DNA of 64,000 bases, from positions 1-64,000 of the forward strand of contig NZ_JPEN01000068.1 of assembly GCF_000767835.1 (NCBI RefSeq), in the 5' to 3' direction. The notes beneath the pieces were generated by a model, which was not told the origin of the DNA, ran no database searches, and was given only the letters and a program-made list of their open reading frames with translations. Source of the stretch: Streptococcus sinensis (GTDB taxonomy: Bacteria > Bacillota > Bacilli > Lactobacillales > Streptococcaceae). Position numbers and translations under genes: made by a program. Every line of letters starts with the position of its first letter. Positions within the stretch are counted from its first letter, which is position 1. Of this stretch, positions 7,327 through 16,781 are shown one piece after another.

Positions 7327-10300
7327 TTAGTGAGGGCTGCTCAGGGACTTTTTTTCCTCCACCTGCTTTACAGCCTCGGCCTTTTGATTACTCAGTTTCT
7401 CAGATTGTTCTTTTGCCTGCTGGAGCTTATCTGCAAATTTATCTTTTACAACTGTTTTATTTTTCACCAATTCCAACTTTGCATCCATTCGATCAATCAA
7501 ACTTTTTGCTTCCTTTTGGACAACCTGCAGTTGCTCCACCATATCTTCAAATCCATTTTTATCTTTAGCCCAAATGGCCAAATATCCAAAACTGTAGCTG
7601 CTAGTATCGAAACCAAAATGACTAGCTACAACATAGGCGACACTCTCCGCTTGCAATTCTTGCTTGCGGTATTGGTCATCTCCATATTGCGCATTGGTTC
7701 CTTTGTGTAAATCGGCATGAGCCATTTCATGGAAAATTGTTTTTAGAATATGTTCTTCCCCCTTCAATTTTTTTGAAATGACAATTCGATTTTCATCTGG
7801 AGAGTAATAACCATTTGTGCTCTCTCTTTTAATTTCTTCAAAACTGATAGGCACCTGATTATCCATCGAAACAACTTTAGCAGCTCGATACAAATCTTCA
7901 TAATCTTTAACGCTTCCGGTCAATTCATGAATGGCTTTTGGTAATTCTTTTCCTTCTGTTTGGGAAACATCAAAGACATTTCCTAGCTTAAAGCGAGTAA
8001 CAGTGATCTCCTTCTGATCCATTTCATTTTCAGATGGTAAAAAATTTAACTCTTTTTGATTTTCAGGAATTTTTGTTTTCACTTGATAAGGCACCCAAAT
8101 TTTCAGAGCTTTAGCTCCCTTTTTGACGGTTCTTTCAAAATCTGTTTTCCATTTATTGAAACTCGCAACTTGAGTCACATTTGGATTTTGCATCTTCAGC
8201 AAATGGATATTATTTAGTGAGTAATTGTGAAACTTGCTCATCGTATCTAAGAAAGATTTAAACTGATCTGAATCCAGATAGTTCTTCATTCCTTCTTTCA
8301 AGTGTTCAGCTAGAGCCTTTGTATCTTTATCCGCAACCATCTGAGAGATGCTTCGTTCCGAATTTTTAGTGGCGACAGCTTCTGTAATAATAGCTCCAGC
8401 TGCTACCTCAGCATCTATTCGCCTTTCTCGCTCTTCTTGCTTTTTATGAAGATTAGAAGCAGCATTATAAGGATCTGTCCCCTGCAGCATCTCATCAGAA
8501 TTTGAAATGCCATCTCCGTCCAAGTCTCGATCCATCTCATCTTTTCGATTGTGCTGGCGAATTTTTTCGTCAGAGCTTGGAAGAGTTCGTTCAGGATTAT
8601 CTTGAATCATTTCCTCTTTAGAATTTGTTTCTTCAAATTCTCGTCTTTGTAAATTTTCCATCATTTCCTTACCGCCATCAGCAATCAACGCTTCATTGAT
8701 TGATAGCTGCTCTATTTGCCCCTCCCGTTCTCGGTAAACACCAAGAATAGGGATTCTATCCACTGTTTCCAGTTCTTTGACCAGTTTTGTCCTGGACTGA
8801 AAGACTGACACTGGGATATAATTATCCTCTTCCAGCTCTTTAAACAGCAAAATAATATCTTTATCATCAGACTTTATAAGGCTGTCAAAACGGCCATTAT
8901 AACGCCGAAGATCAGTTAAATCATCAAAATAGAAGGAGGTGCTTTCTGTTGCGACTGAAAGATCTGATAACACTTTGAGCTTGTCAAAAGCTGCATCATT
9001 GTTGGCCAAAAGAATATTATCAAAGCGTCCGTTTCCTTCTGCAAAGTCACGCAAGGTTTTTTCCGGTGTCTGCCCTGGTCCAATGGGCTTAATCCCTGTT
9101 AAGTGCATGAAGTGCTTTTCTTCAAAAATCACTTGAACAGTCTTATCTGGAGTGACATAATAAACCTTAGAATTAGCCAATTCATCCAAATAATACTGCG
9201 CTGCATTCTGTATAGTTTGACTACGAATTGGACGATTCAATTTAGCTAATTCATGCGAGGAAATAGAATGATAGTGGCCATCATTACTTGACTGAAACTC
9301 TTCATTTATGCTAAAATATAATAAATGAGAGGATAACGTAGGGCGACTGGTAACAGAGCGTTCAAAGGTACCAACTTCTGGTACGGGTGTGGGACTGCCT
9401 TCAGCCTTGGGCTGTAAAGACCCCTGACTACCATTGGTCCTCTCATTTTTTTGATACTCTGAATTCATATTTTGCTCTTGAGACTTCCCAAGAGCTTTTT
9501 CTGTGCTCTGATTTTCTTCCAGTGCTCTACTAGAATCTCCAAGAGGATTGGAGGGCTTTTCAAAGGTTACTGTTTTATCTGAATCAATAACCATCTGTTT
9601 TTTAGGCTCTACTGAAAAGCTGATATTATTCCAGTTCTGCTTTAGCCATTCCGCATCTTCTGGAGATAGATTGCTAGTATCTGGAGTCAATGATGATTTT
9701 TGAGTCTCATTCTCACGTTGCTCCTGATTGGACAACAACTTGTTTACTACCTCTTTTTCTTCATCCGTATTAGGTAGATATTTAGGAGATAGTTCAAATC
9801 TCCCTTCCTCCGTCAATTCTAAAGCAACTCGACGTAGCCCTTTTACGAAGTAGATGTTTGGCTGCTTAGCCCACTGCTTGACCTCTCCAGAATCAATTAG
9901 AGCCTGTGTTTCCGGTTGAATCACTAATCTATCAACTTTATCTTGAATAGCTTCTAGGCGTTCTGATTTATACTCAGCCCTAGCTTCGTGTACTTCCGAC
10001 ATACTATTTCCCCTTTCTTTCTCTTGATCGATAATCCTTGTATATTCCTGATGAACTTCTTCCTTTGTCAGTTGCTTAGCTGAGACAAAGGCTTTTACAT
10101 CATCTTCAGTTAGCTCTTGCGCTTTTGCGAGAGCTATTTCTTTTGAAAAATAGCCCTGGTAATGCCAGGACTCTTCGTCTGCGCTGTAAACATGTACCAG
10201 CCCATTAGGAGCCTCATTCCCTCGCTTCAGAAAATCATTCCAATCTTCCTTTTCCTGGTCAATCTGGATAATAGGTGGAATGGCAATCTGTACCGGAATG

Positions 10301-11229
10301 CCCTTTTCTTGTAAGCGAGTGATAAAATTCTGCCCTGCAGCATCATTATCTACAGCCAGCGTAATCATATCCTGATGCTGACTATCTTTAAAATAAACCG
10401 TTGTGTTAACGATATTTTCTAGAGCTTTTCCAGTATGTTGATCAGCTTTATAGGTTTTACCATTCATCTCCGCATAAAGCTCCATGAAGCGCCGACTGAT
10501 GATCCCTTCTTTAACACCATCCATAGCAACTAGTCGGACATCTTGAAGGTTATCTTTATGAAGTTCATAATAACTCATTAGATCGATCGGAGCTTCCGCA
10601 AAGACTAAACGCTTTGGCTTTCCAATATCTACTGAAAAGCCAAGTTGGCCGTCTGAGTTTTTCATAATTTGTTTTAGGCGACCACGTTCCGGATAGTGTA
10701 CCCGGTTTTCGACCACTCCCTGAAGGCTTGCTCCAGCTAAAAAGCCTGTGTTGTCCTTATACTTAAAGACTATCACAGGCTCAAAATAATCTCCTTTTTT
10801 TCGAGTGGCTTCCGCCATGCTTCCCTGACTCAAAAAGAAATTTATCGTATCATCTGAAAGGCCTCTCTGAGTCCTCAGATAGCTTATAGAAGCATTGAAG
10901 TCCGGATGCTCATATCTTTCCAAGCTATAGTGAAAGGGCTCTTTTACGCCCGTCTGATCCGCTAAATCTACTTCCTTAAATTCCCCAGTTTCCAAGAAGT
11001 GCATTGCTTCCTTGTAAGTAACCCCCTGGATAGTTTGAACTAGCTGAATCACATCTCCAAATTCTGATCGAGAATTCCAATGAAAGTCATTCTTCCTTGC
11101 ATCGATTACAAACGAATCATGCTCTGTCCATGTATAGCTATATGCTCCCGTGCGCTTTAGCTCCATTCCCAGCTGTTCCGCAACAGAAAGGATAGATAGT
11201 TTTTTAGCCGCTTCTTTCGTTAATGGCAT
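7327..11229 (-). CDS. Giant Toprim / ArdC-like zincin protein (PcfD-like position)
   Basis: 1300 residues, multi-domain. Residues 1-90 resemble a primase CHC2-type zinc finger that has lost its cysteines. Residues 100-310 are DUF3991 plus Toprim, with the acidic residues in FAEAPID (E212) and LAVDNDAAGQ (D294, D296). A possible PBECR-type nuclease-like segment follows (around HFMHLTGIKPIG). A calcium-loop-like DLDGDGISNSDE precedes the C-terminal ArdC-like ssDNA-binding domain and a zincin peptidase with HEMAH (1167-1171) and a third ligand near E1195; the end is coiled coil. Likely role: protecting or priming the transferred strand, or being sent to the recipient. The domain set is seen directly; the function is inference. 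No signal peptide. Confidence 0.75.
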   Translation of the reverse strand: MPLTKEAAKKLSILSVAEQLGMELKRTGAYSYTWTEHDSFVIDARKNDFHWNSRSEFGDVIQLVQTIQGVTYKEAMHFLETGEFKEVDLADQTGVKEPFHYSLERYEHPDFNASISYLRTQRGLSDDTINFFLSQGSMAEATRKKGDYFEPVIVFKYKDNTGFLAGASLQGVVENRVHYPERGRLKQIMKNSDGQLGFSVDIGKPKRLVFAEAPIDLMSYYELHKDNLQDVRLVAMDGVKEGIISRRFMELYAEMNGKTYKADQHTGKALENIVNTTVYFKDSQHQDMITLAVDNDAAGQNFITRLQEKGIPVQIAIPPIIQIDQEKEDWNDFLKRGNEAPNGLVHVYSADEESWHYQGYFSKEIALAKAQELTEDDVKAFVSAKQLTKEEVHQEYTRIIDQEKERGNSMSEVHEARAEYKSERLEAIQDKVDRLVIQPETQALIDSGEVKQWAKQPNIYFVKGLRRVALELTEEGRFELSPKYLPNTDEEKEVVNKLLSNQEQRENETQKSSLTPDTSNLSPEDAEWLKQNWNNISFSVEPKKQMVIDSDKTVTFEKPSNPLGDSSRALEENQSTEKALGKSQEQNMNSEYQKNERTNGSQGSLQPKAEGSPTPVPEVGTFERSVTSRPTLSSHLLYFSINEEFQSSNDGHYHSISSHELAKLNRPIRSQTIQNAAQYYLDELANSKVYYVTPDKTVQVIFEEKHFMHLTGIKPIGPGQTPEKTLRDFAEGNGRFDNILLANNDAAFDKLKVLSDLSVATESTSFYFDDLTDLRRYNGRFDSLIKSDDKDIILLFKELEEDNYIPVSVFQSRTKLVKELETVDRIPILGVYREREGQIEQLSINEALIADGGKEMMENLQRREFEETNSKEEMIQDNPERTLPSSDEKIRQHNRKDEMDRDLDGDGISNSDEMLQGTDPYNAASNLHKKQEERERRIDAEVAAGAIITEAVATKNSERSISQMVADKDTKALAEHLKEGMKNYLDSDQFKSFLDTMSKFHNYSLNNIHLLKMQNPNVTQVASFNKWKTDFERTVKKGAKALKIWVPYQVKTKIPENQKELNFLPSENEMDQKEITVTRFKLGNVFDVSQTEGKELPKAIHELTGSVKDYEDLYRAAKVVSMDNQVPISFEEIKRESTNGYYSPDENRIVISKKLKGEEHILKTIFHEMAHADLHKGTNAQYGDDQYRKQELQAESVAYVVASHFGFDTSSYSFGYLAIWAKDKNGFEDMVEQLQVVQKEAKSLIDRMDAKLELVKNKTVVKDKFADKLQQAKEQSEKLSNQKAEAVKQVEEKKSLSSPH

Positions 11230-11240
11230 CTGTTACCTCC

Positions 11241-12596
11241 TTACAATGAATATTCTGACGCTTCTTTTTCCGATGCTAAATCCTGAGTCTGGTTAAGCTG
11301 TTTCTCAACTTCTTCTGCTTCTACGAAACGCTCTAAATCAGGAATAAGGCGCTGGACTTGTTTGAGTTTATCCTGGAGTAGCAAGTTATCATCAATATGA
11401 TAAACAGCTTCCTGCTGCCCGTTGAAGCCCTTCTCCAGATCAATATCCTCAAATCGGATAACAGCTAATTCTGTTAAACTCCCCTTATACCAAGCCCCGA
11501 TTTCATTTTCAAGATAGAACCGAACCTCTTCTCGCTCTTCAGCCTTTGTATCCCGCAAATAGGCCAGATCCCAGCTTCCACCTTGTGAATAGCCATTTAC
11601 CTTTTGAATGATTATTTCCTGATTCTTGGCACCTAAAACCTGGTTAATATCATCTAATCGAGGTTCTAGAATATCCTGAGCCAGAGATATAGCTTCTGTC
11701 CGATAGTCGAATAATTCATATTGTTCCCGATCATTAATATAGTCCATAACAAAGTCTGAATAGCTAGGGAAATGTTCCTGAAAAAGAGGTGACGTCGATC
11801 CATAGACATAGGCTTGATTCAACGTTTCAAACTGTGCGATGTGGTAAAAAGATGAATCGAGTTGGGCTTCCTGATTCAACATTTCCTTGATGCCTTCTGA
11901 AAATTGTATCGGATCAGATTCTGGCCAAGTTCGTTTAGAATAGTTGATCACTTCTTCATATAGAATGGTGTCAATATTCGAATTATTCATTTCAAACAAA
12001 GCCTTCACAATCTGGCCGTATTCCGGAAGGTCAGAGCGATAATCCGTAATCAAACCGTCTTTATGAACCTCCCATTCCTCAACCTGAGCATTTTCAGGAG
12101 TTCGTAATAATAATACCTCTTCAGCTTCCAAGTCAAGACCAATAACTTGATCACCATTTGGCAGCCGGTCTGTTTCCAATTCCTGAATCTTGGCATCCAG
12201 CCTATCATGCACCTGCACCAGATCTTGCTTCAAGTGAAACAGCTCTTCTGCATTGGCTTTTAATTCCTCAAAGTATTCTCTGGAGATCTCTACTGGTCGA
12301 ACCAATAAATCCTTCTCCCGTTGTTCCCTTGGATAGGAAAATAAGTAGGGAGCAACTTCTTTGAAGTCCTGGTAATTCATCCATTTTATGGATTCAGTAA
12401 CAAGCATATTTTGAACATCAACTATAGCTGTCTGAGGTGTAATCCAGCCAGTTAATGCCAGTTCTTTTACTGCTTCTGATAATGGATAAGAAGGAATATG
12501 TTCTAAAATCCCTTCAAAATAGCCAACGCCTCGTGCCGTCTCTTCCTCAACTTCACGCTTCATTCGTTTAAATTGTTTTTGTGGTAATGTATTCAT
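11241..12596 (-). CDS. Uncharacterised 451-residue protein of the transfer operon
   Basis: Acidic, soluble, without signal peptide or membrane segment, not assigned to a family. Residues 1-110 include a helical region with ALTGWITPQTAIVDV and a 130-155 coiled coil; the rest mixes short strands and helices, with many Tyr/Glu residues. It lies 11 bp from the giant Toprim protein and 22 bp from the coupling protein gene, so it is certainly in the same operon. Antirestriction or defence-inhibitor proteins often occupy this kind of position, but nothing in the sequence proves that here. Confidence 0.7.
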   Translation of the reverse strand: MNTLPQKQFKRMKREVEEETARGVGYFEGILEHIPSYPLSEAVKELALTGWITPQTAIVDVQNMLVTESIKWMNYQDFKEVAPYLFSYPREQREKDLLVRPVEISREYFEELKANAEELFHLKQDLVQVHDRLDAKIQELETDRLPNGDQVIGLDLEAEEVLLLRTPENAQVEEWEVHKDGLITDYRSDLPEYGQIVKALFEMNNSNIDTILYEEVINYSKRTWPESDPIQFSEGIKEMLNQEAQLDSSFYHIAQFETLNQAYVYGSTSPLFQEHFPSYSDFVMDYINDREQYELFDYRTEAISLAQDILEPRLDDINQVLGAKNQEIIIQKVNGYSQGGSWDLAYLRDTKAEEREEVRFYLENEIGAWYKGSLTELAVIRFEDIDLEKGFNGQQEAVYHIDDNLLLQDKLKQVQRLIPDLERFVEAEEVEKQLNQTQDLASEKEASEYSL

Positions 12597-12618
12597 TCTA
12601 TCTCCTTTCCTTTCTTTC

Positions 12619-14454
12619 CTAACTTACTTTAAGAGGGGCATCCATGACTTCCTCAATCCCAAGGCGGATCACGTTCTCCTCCCCAACCTGGTCTTTCCAC
12701 TCATCAATATCACTCAGATAGCGCTTGTAGCGATACCAGTTTTCATCATCTGGGCCATTGCTTAACAGATAGGCTCTCGGATGCGTATCCAGATTAAATT
12801 TTTGATCCCGAAAAACATTCTGCTTAGCTAAAAAGAGTAGGGCTTCCGTTGTTCCAATTGTGGCCACCTCATGCGGTGTCAACAATTCCCGACCAATTTT
12901 GGAACTCTGCTTGGAACTGCTACCATTTCTTCCCCTGCTCTCGCTATAGTTCTGATCATTCAAAGTCTGCTTACCAGATCGCTCAGATAAAGCTCTCAAA
13001 GTATCCGGATCATTTGTTCCCAGATAAAGAATAGCCCCACAGTTATTGATAATCGTTTTCGTGTTCTCTTTACCGTATAATACTTCAATCTGACTTTGAG
13101 ATTGAACCATCATTTTAATAGAGATTTCTCGAGACCGAATAACAGAGATAATCGGTGGAAGATTAGGAATTTTGCCAATCTGTCCAAACTCATCTGCCTC
13201 TATTTGAACATGCAACAGGCCTTCCTTGGTCTTTGTTGGATGGTCACCTAGCAAGATTGTATCTGCAGTTTTCATCATCACATCAAAAAGTGTACTGAAA
13301 AGCAGTGCTGACAAGAACTGGTAGGCTGGATCTACTTCTGGAATATGAATAAAAACAGCAGTCTTTTCTATATTCCATTTCTCAATTTCCAGTGTATCTT
13401 TTTCAATAATCTTTCTTAGTTGCTCATGATCAAATACTGAGAAGGTAGTCGCAAAAATAGCATAGACAGAAGCCCTTGTCTGACCATCAAAGTTTTTATT
13501 AAACAAGCTCCACTGCCTGCAGGCATAATTACCCGGGCATCTCCGCTCCAGATCTTCAAACATCAACTCAACCGGACTTTCTGCATCCGGATGATTCCGT
13601 CTCAACTCCCGAATCATATCCGTAACCTGCCCTAAGTTTGGCATGTAGTGATCGATCAGGCCATCAAAATATAGATAGCCAATGAGAGAACGCATCAGGA
13701 GTTTATTGGCCGCTGGCCAGAAAGGATCACTTTCATGACCATTTCTGTTTAGCGACTCTGTAATGGCCTCTGATACTCGGTCTATATCCATTTCATTATG
13801 GATATATTTGAATACATTAAAGCCGTCTGAATTCAGGAAAGTAATCAAATCAAAGATTTTTATCTTATATCCTTTTTCTACAAGGGATTTTCCCGTTTCA
13901 TGAATCAAAATCCCTTTGGTATCTGTGGTTACAAAACTAGAGTTGCCTTGTAAAATATTTGGCTTTACAAAACTCCGTGTCTTCCAGTCCCCCGTACCTC
14001 CATATACCAAGACATTCTTATTAATCTGATTTTCATAGCTCAAGCGGTTATTAAATAGTCCCATCTGGCTATTCTGAGTAAAGATCATATTCTTTTCAGG
14101 CTCTGCGTCTCGGAAGCGCATCAGTTCGTCTTTCGTCGCAAAACGTGCCGACCCATGCTCCTCCCCATACCTGTATGTGCCTGTATCAGATACCCTCAAA
14201 TACAGTAGAAAAGCAATCAAAACTCCTCCTAAGCCAGCCAGCAAAGATGCCGGGGTAAACTGAAAATCAAACCAAGCTTTATCTCCTAAATGATCACTCA
14301 TCCAGTTAATCTTTCCCAATCCAAATATATCCTTTACTGGATCTGTAGCTGGAGCTAATAGCCAAAGCTTAAAGAGCCAATGAAAAAGATAGAATAAGCC
14401 AATTCCTAATAACAAATACGGTCTAAATCGCCGCTTCTTTTTTTCTGTAATCAC
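12619..14454 (-). CDS. VirD4/PcfC-type coupling protein
   Basis: 611 residues. Two N-terminal membrane helices (about 11-33 and 70-87) are followed by the TraG/VirD4 ATPase domain. The P-loop reads YGGTGDWKTRSFVKPN at 151-166, where GSGK(S/T) would be expected, so one glycine of the loop is replaced by Trp. Walker B is in VQIEADEFGQIG. The Q(S)Q.QIEVLYG and TNDPDTL...SGKQT segments are typical of the family. It docks the relaxase-DNA complex to the channel. Start ATGA overlaps the stop of the PcfB-like gene, which encodes its usual partner. Confidence 0.9.
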   Translation of the reverse strand: MITEKKKRRFRPYLLLGIGLFYLFHWLFKLWLLAPATDPVKDIFGLGKINWMSDHLGDKAWFDFQFTPASLLAGLGGVLIAFLLYLRVSDTGTYRYGEEHGSARFATKDELMRFRDAEPEKNMIFTQNSQMGLFNNRLSYENQINKNVLVYGGTGDWKTRSFVKPNILQGNSSFVTTDTKGILIHETGKSLVEKGYKIKIFDLITFLNSDGFNVFKYIHNEMDIDRVSEAITESLNRNGHESDPFWPAANKLLMRSLIGYLYFDGLIDHYMPNLGQVTDMIRELRRNHPDAESPVELMFEDLERRCPGNYACRQWSLFNKNFDGQTRASVYAIFATTFSVFDHEQLRKIIEKDTLEIEKWNIEKTAVFIHIPEVDPAYQFLSALLFSTLFDVMMKTADTILLGDHPTKTKEGLLHVQIEADEFGQIGKIPNLPPIISVIRSREISIKMMVQSQSQIEVLYGKENTKTIINNCGAILYLGTNDPDTLRALSERSGKQTLNDQNYSESRGRNGSSSKQSSKIGRELLTPHEVATIGTTEALLFLAKQNVFRDQKFNLDTHPRAYLLSNGPDDENWYRYKRYLSDIDEWKDQVGEENVIRLGIEEVMDAPLKVS

Positions 14455-14999
14455 TTCACTTTTCCTCCAATATGGGGTTCAATGTTTTCTGGAAGGACAA
14501 ATTCCTTGGTATGAATCCTCACCTGCAGAGAATGAATTTTCTCTTGTTCCACCGCTTTAAAATGCTTCATTTTCTCTTCAAATGAGCTTGTTTTCCCATT
14601 TTTAAGGTTCCGCTCATTGAATCCTTTAGGATCTCTTGTGATGCCTTCTAGGACATCCTTAAAAGCTTGCTCCACTACCCCCTTATCTTTTGCGTTGAAA
14701 GCAAGAGTTGTCTTACCGTCCGGGTGGGTATAAAAAGAAAAGCCAATCCCGTATTGGCCGAGTTCTTTCCGAACCGCCTCGAGATTGACTTCATTTTGTA
14801 GTAATTGCTGGACTTCTTTGCTATCCGCTGTTGCCATGAATTTATTCCAGTCTGCCTCACCGGTAAAGTGGGTATTTTCACCTTGGAACTGGTAGATCTC
14901 CACTGCTTTAGAGCATACCAGGAAGAGACCCTTTAAAAGTACCTCTCCTGTCACAAGAGTTGCCCGTCCTAACTGGGCTACCACTTGTTCTTGTTCCAT
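14451..14999 (-). CDS. PcfB-like protein (DUF3801)
   Basis: 182 residues beginning MEQEQVVAQLGRATLVTGEV. The central LGQYGIGFSFYTHPDGKTTL, then KDKGVVEQAFKDVLEG, is characteristic of the DUF3801/PcfB family; pCF10 PcfB interacts with the coupling protein PcfC. The stop overlaps the coupling protein start by 4 bp, the same gene order as pcfB-pcfC. The C-terminal quarter is basic and helical. Confidence 0.8.
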   Translation of the reverse strand: MEQEQVVAQLGRATLVTGEVLLKGLFLVCSKAVEIYQFQGENTHFTGEADWNKFMATADSKEVQQLLQNEVNLEAVRKELGQYGIGFSFYTHPDGKTTLAFNAKDKGVVEQAFKDVLEGITRDPKGFNERNLKNGKTSSFEEKMKHFKAVEQEKIHSLQVRIHTKEFVLPENIEPHIGGKVK

Positions 15000-15000
15000 T

Positions 15001-15873
15001 TTAGCTCACCTCATCAATTTTGAAATAAAGATCCTTCAGTTTAGCAGCTTGGGCTTCCTTAGCAAGAATCTTCTGCTGCAGCTCATTGATTCTGTTTTGG
15101 CACTCCACAATCTCTTCATTCGCCTCGCTGATAAAATCTTCGTTAGAATGAATTTTATTTTTGATAGATTGCTTATAAGTGATTGTCTGAACCTCAAAGC
15201 TATCAATAACCTCTGAGGTCATATCCACTGTAGTTGTATGAGAAAGTGGAAAAGAAGGCTCAATAGGGCGCTTAACTTCGTGTTTATCAGGAATCTTTGA
15301 GATTCCTTCCTGGACAGATTTTTCAACGACAGGTACCACTTCTTGTGCAGGTTTATCTTGTGAAACCTCTACTTGTTCTTCCTTTGTCCCCTCTTCTTCA
15401 GCATCCAATCGACTAAAATCATCCGTAGTCCATTCAGAAGAAGTTCCTGAAGCTTCATTTTGCGTTTCAGACTTTCCAGGTTCCGAATTGCCTGTCACCA
15501 ACTTGGCAATCCTATCACGTTCAAGATCCGCTTCTTGTGCTGTTACATTATTTTTCTCCTCCGGATCTACAGTCAGCTCAGGTTTAGAGGACTTCTTTTT
15601 ATGCCTCGCCAAAAAATCAAGTAGTCCTTTCTTTTTCTTCCGGCCACTTGTACCAAAATTTTCCAGCAACTGATCAATAATTCCCACAAAAGGAATCGTC
15701 AAAGTCAGCTCTTGTAAAATTTCACCGTCGGAAGATAAAGAGTAGAGCTGATAACTACCATTTATGTTATTGCTCTTCATCCGCTCATTGATGATTTCAA
15801 GTTTAGAGAGAAGATCATCTCGATTTTTAAAGTTTTCTTCTTGTTTCGTTAGTTGGTTGATAATTTTATACAT
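15001..15873 (-). CDS. Uncharacterised acidic protein with C-terminal coiled coil
   Basis: 290 residues, not recognised. Residues 1-75 look globular; 80-115 are Lys-rich; 115-230 are a low-complexity Glu/Ser/Pro linker; 230-290 form a predicted coiled coil (ANEEIVECQNRINELQQKI). No signal peptide or membrane helix. It is sandwiched between the DUF4315-like and PcfB-like genes with a 1-bp gap and an 8-bp overlap, so it belongs to the channel operon. A cytoplasmic adaptor is plausible but unproven. Confidence 0.65.
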   Translation of the reverse strand: MYKIINQLTKQEENFKNRDDLLSKLEIINERMKSNNINGSYQLYSLSSDGEILQELTLTIPFVGIIDQLLENFGTSGRKKKKGLLDFLARHKKKSSKPELTVDPEEKNNVTAQEADLERDRIAKLVTGNSEPGKSETQNEASGTSSEWTTDDFSRLDAEEEGTKEEQVEVSQDKPAQEVVPVVEKSVQEGISKIPDKHEVKRPIEPSFPLSHTTTVDMTSEVIDSFEVQTITYKQSIKNKIHSNEDFISEANEEIVECQNRINELQQKILAKEAQAAKLKDLYFKIDEVS

Positions 15874-16105
15874 GGTTCACTCCTTGATTAGTTGATTGTG
15901 CTGGAAGGATTAGTTCCTTCATTTCCTGATAAGATAGGCCGCTTTCTTCTGAAAGAGCAACGAATAACTGAGCTTCTATATCCTTTTCCTGAGCTAGGCA
16001 GCTCTTTATTTTATTTTCCGCTTCTTCTTTTTGTTGTTGCGCTTTGGCTTTATCTTTTCTGATTTTGTCAAGCTTATTTTCTAGCTGAGTTATTTTCTTA
16101 TTCAT
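15866..16105 (-). CDS. DUF4315-type small coiled-coil protein
   Basis: 79 residues: a charged coiled coil over residues 1-50 and a C-terminal LSYQEMKELILPAQ segment, matching the DUF4315 family found in conjugative elements of Firmicutes. It overlaps the next gene by 8 bp and lies 10 bp after the VirB8-like gene. A PrgM/PcfA-like role is suggested by position. The reaction or partner is not known. Confidence 0.65.
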   Translation of the reverse strand: MNKKITQLENKLDKIRKDKAKAQQQKEEAENKIKSCLAQEKDIEAQLFVALSEESGLSYQEMKELILPAQSTNQGVNHV

Positions 16106-16115
16106 CTAATTCTCC

Positions 16116-16769
16116 TTATTGACTACTAGACGAGGAGGTTTGATCAGAAGAGGTAGCCGGAACTAAGCTAGAACTGCTAGTATCTGTATAGGTTCCAATC
16201 CCCTGCCCTCTGGCTTCAGCCAACACGATTGGCTCAATATTATTGATTAATAGCTTCCCGTCTTGTTCTACATAGGTCAGCCGGATAGTGACCTTAGTTG
16301 TTCCAGTAATCCCCTTAGAATCTCGGTTATCTTTTTCCGTTAAGGTTGTACTAGTGTATTGAACCTGAGCTAAAACAATTTTATGCTCTTTGTCAATATA
16401 TATAGAACCTGATTCAAAAGCTTGGTCAACCACATACCCTTTATAGGTTTGGTTGACTGGTTTCTGTTCTTCTTGAATGGCTTCCTGATACATTGATTCA
16501 GTCATAAAAGGCTTATAGCGTGGTCGGTTTTCTTCCAAATCCTTCTTAGTATAGTAAGCGATTAGAAAATCTTTGACCTGTTTTTCAGAAAGAGAAGCTT
16601 GCTTCTGCTCCTTTTCTTTTTTATGTTGTTTTACCTGTTCCTGCTTCTGGCCATTATGGGTGAAATTCTGTTGCACCTGTGCAACAGAATAACCCAATAA
16701 AATACAGAAAACAGCACCGGCTCCTATAAGGACGCCCTTTACAACTTTGATTAACTTTTGATTATACAT
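16116..16769 (-). CDS. VirB8/PrgL-like membrane protein
   Basis: 217 residues: one N-terminal membrane helix (about 11-32, with GAGAVFCILLGYSVAQV), a charged coiled-coil linker (40-65) and an extracellular alpha/beta domain (70-190) ending in a Ser/Thr-rich tail. A single-spanning protein with an outside NTF2-like domain is the plan of VirB8-type scaffold proteins, and pCF10 PrgL has almost the same length and position, next to PrgK. The family assignment rests on topology and synteny, not on a clear motif. Confidence 0.6.
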   Translation of the reverse strand: MYNQKLIKVVKGVLIGAGAVFCILLGYSVAQVQQNFTHNGQKQEQVKQHKKEKEQKQASLSEKQVKDFLIAYYTKKDLEENRPRYKPFMTESMYQEAIQEEQKPVNQTYKGYVVDQAFESGSIYIDKEHKIVLAQVQYTSTTLTEKDNRDSKGITGTTKVTIRLTYVEQDGKLLINNIEPIVLAEARGQGIGTYTDTSSSSLVPATSSDQTSSSSSQ

Positions 16770-16781
16770 TCTTTTCCTTTC

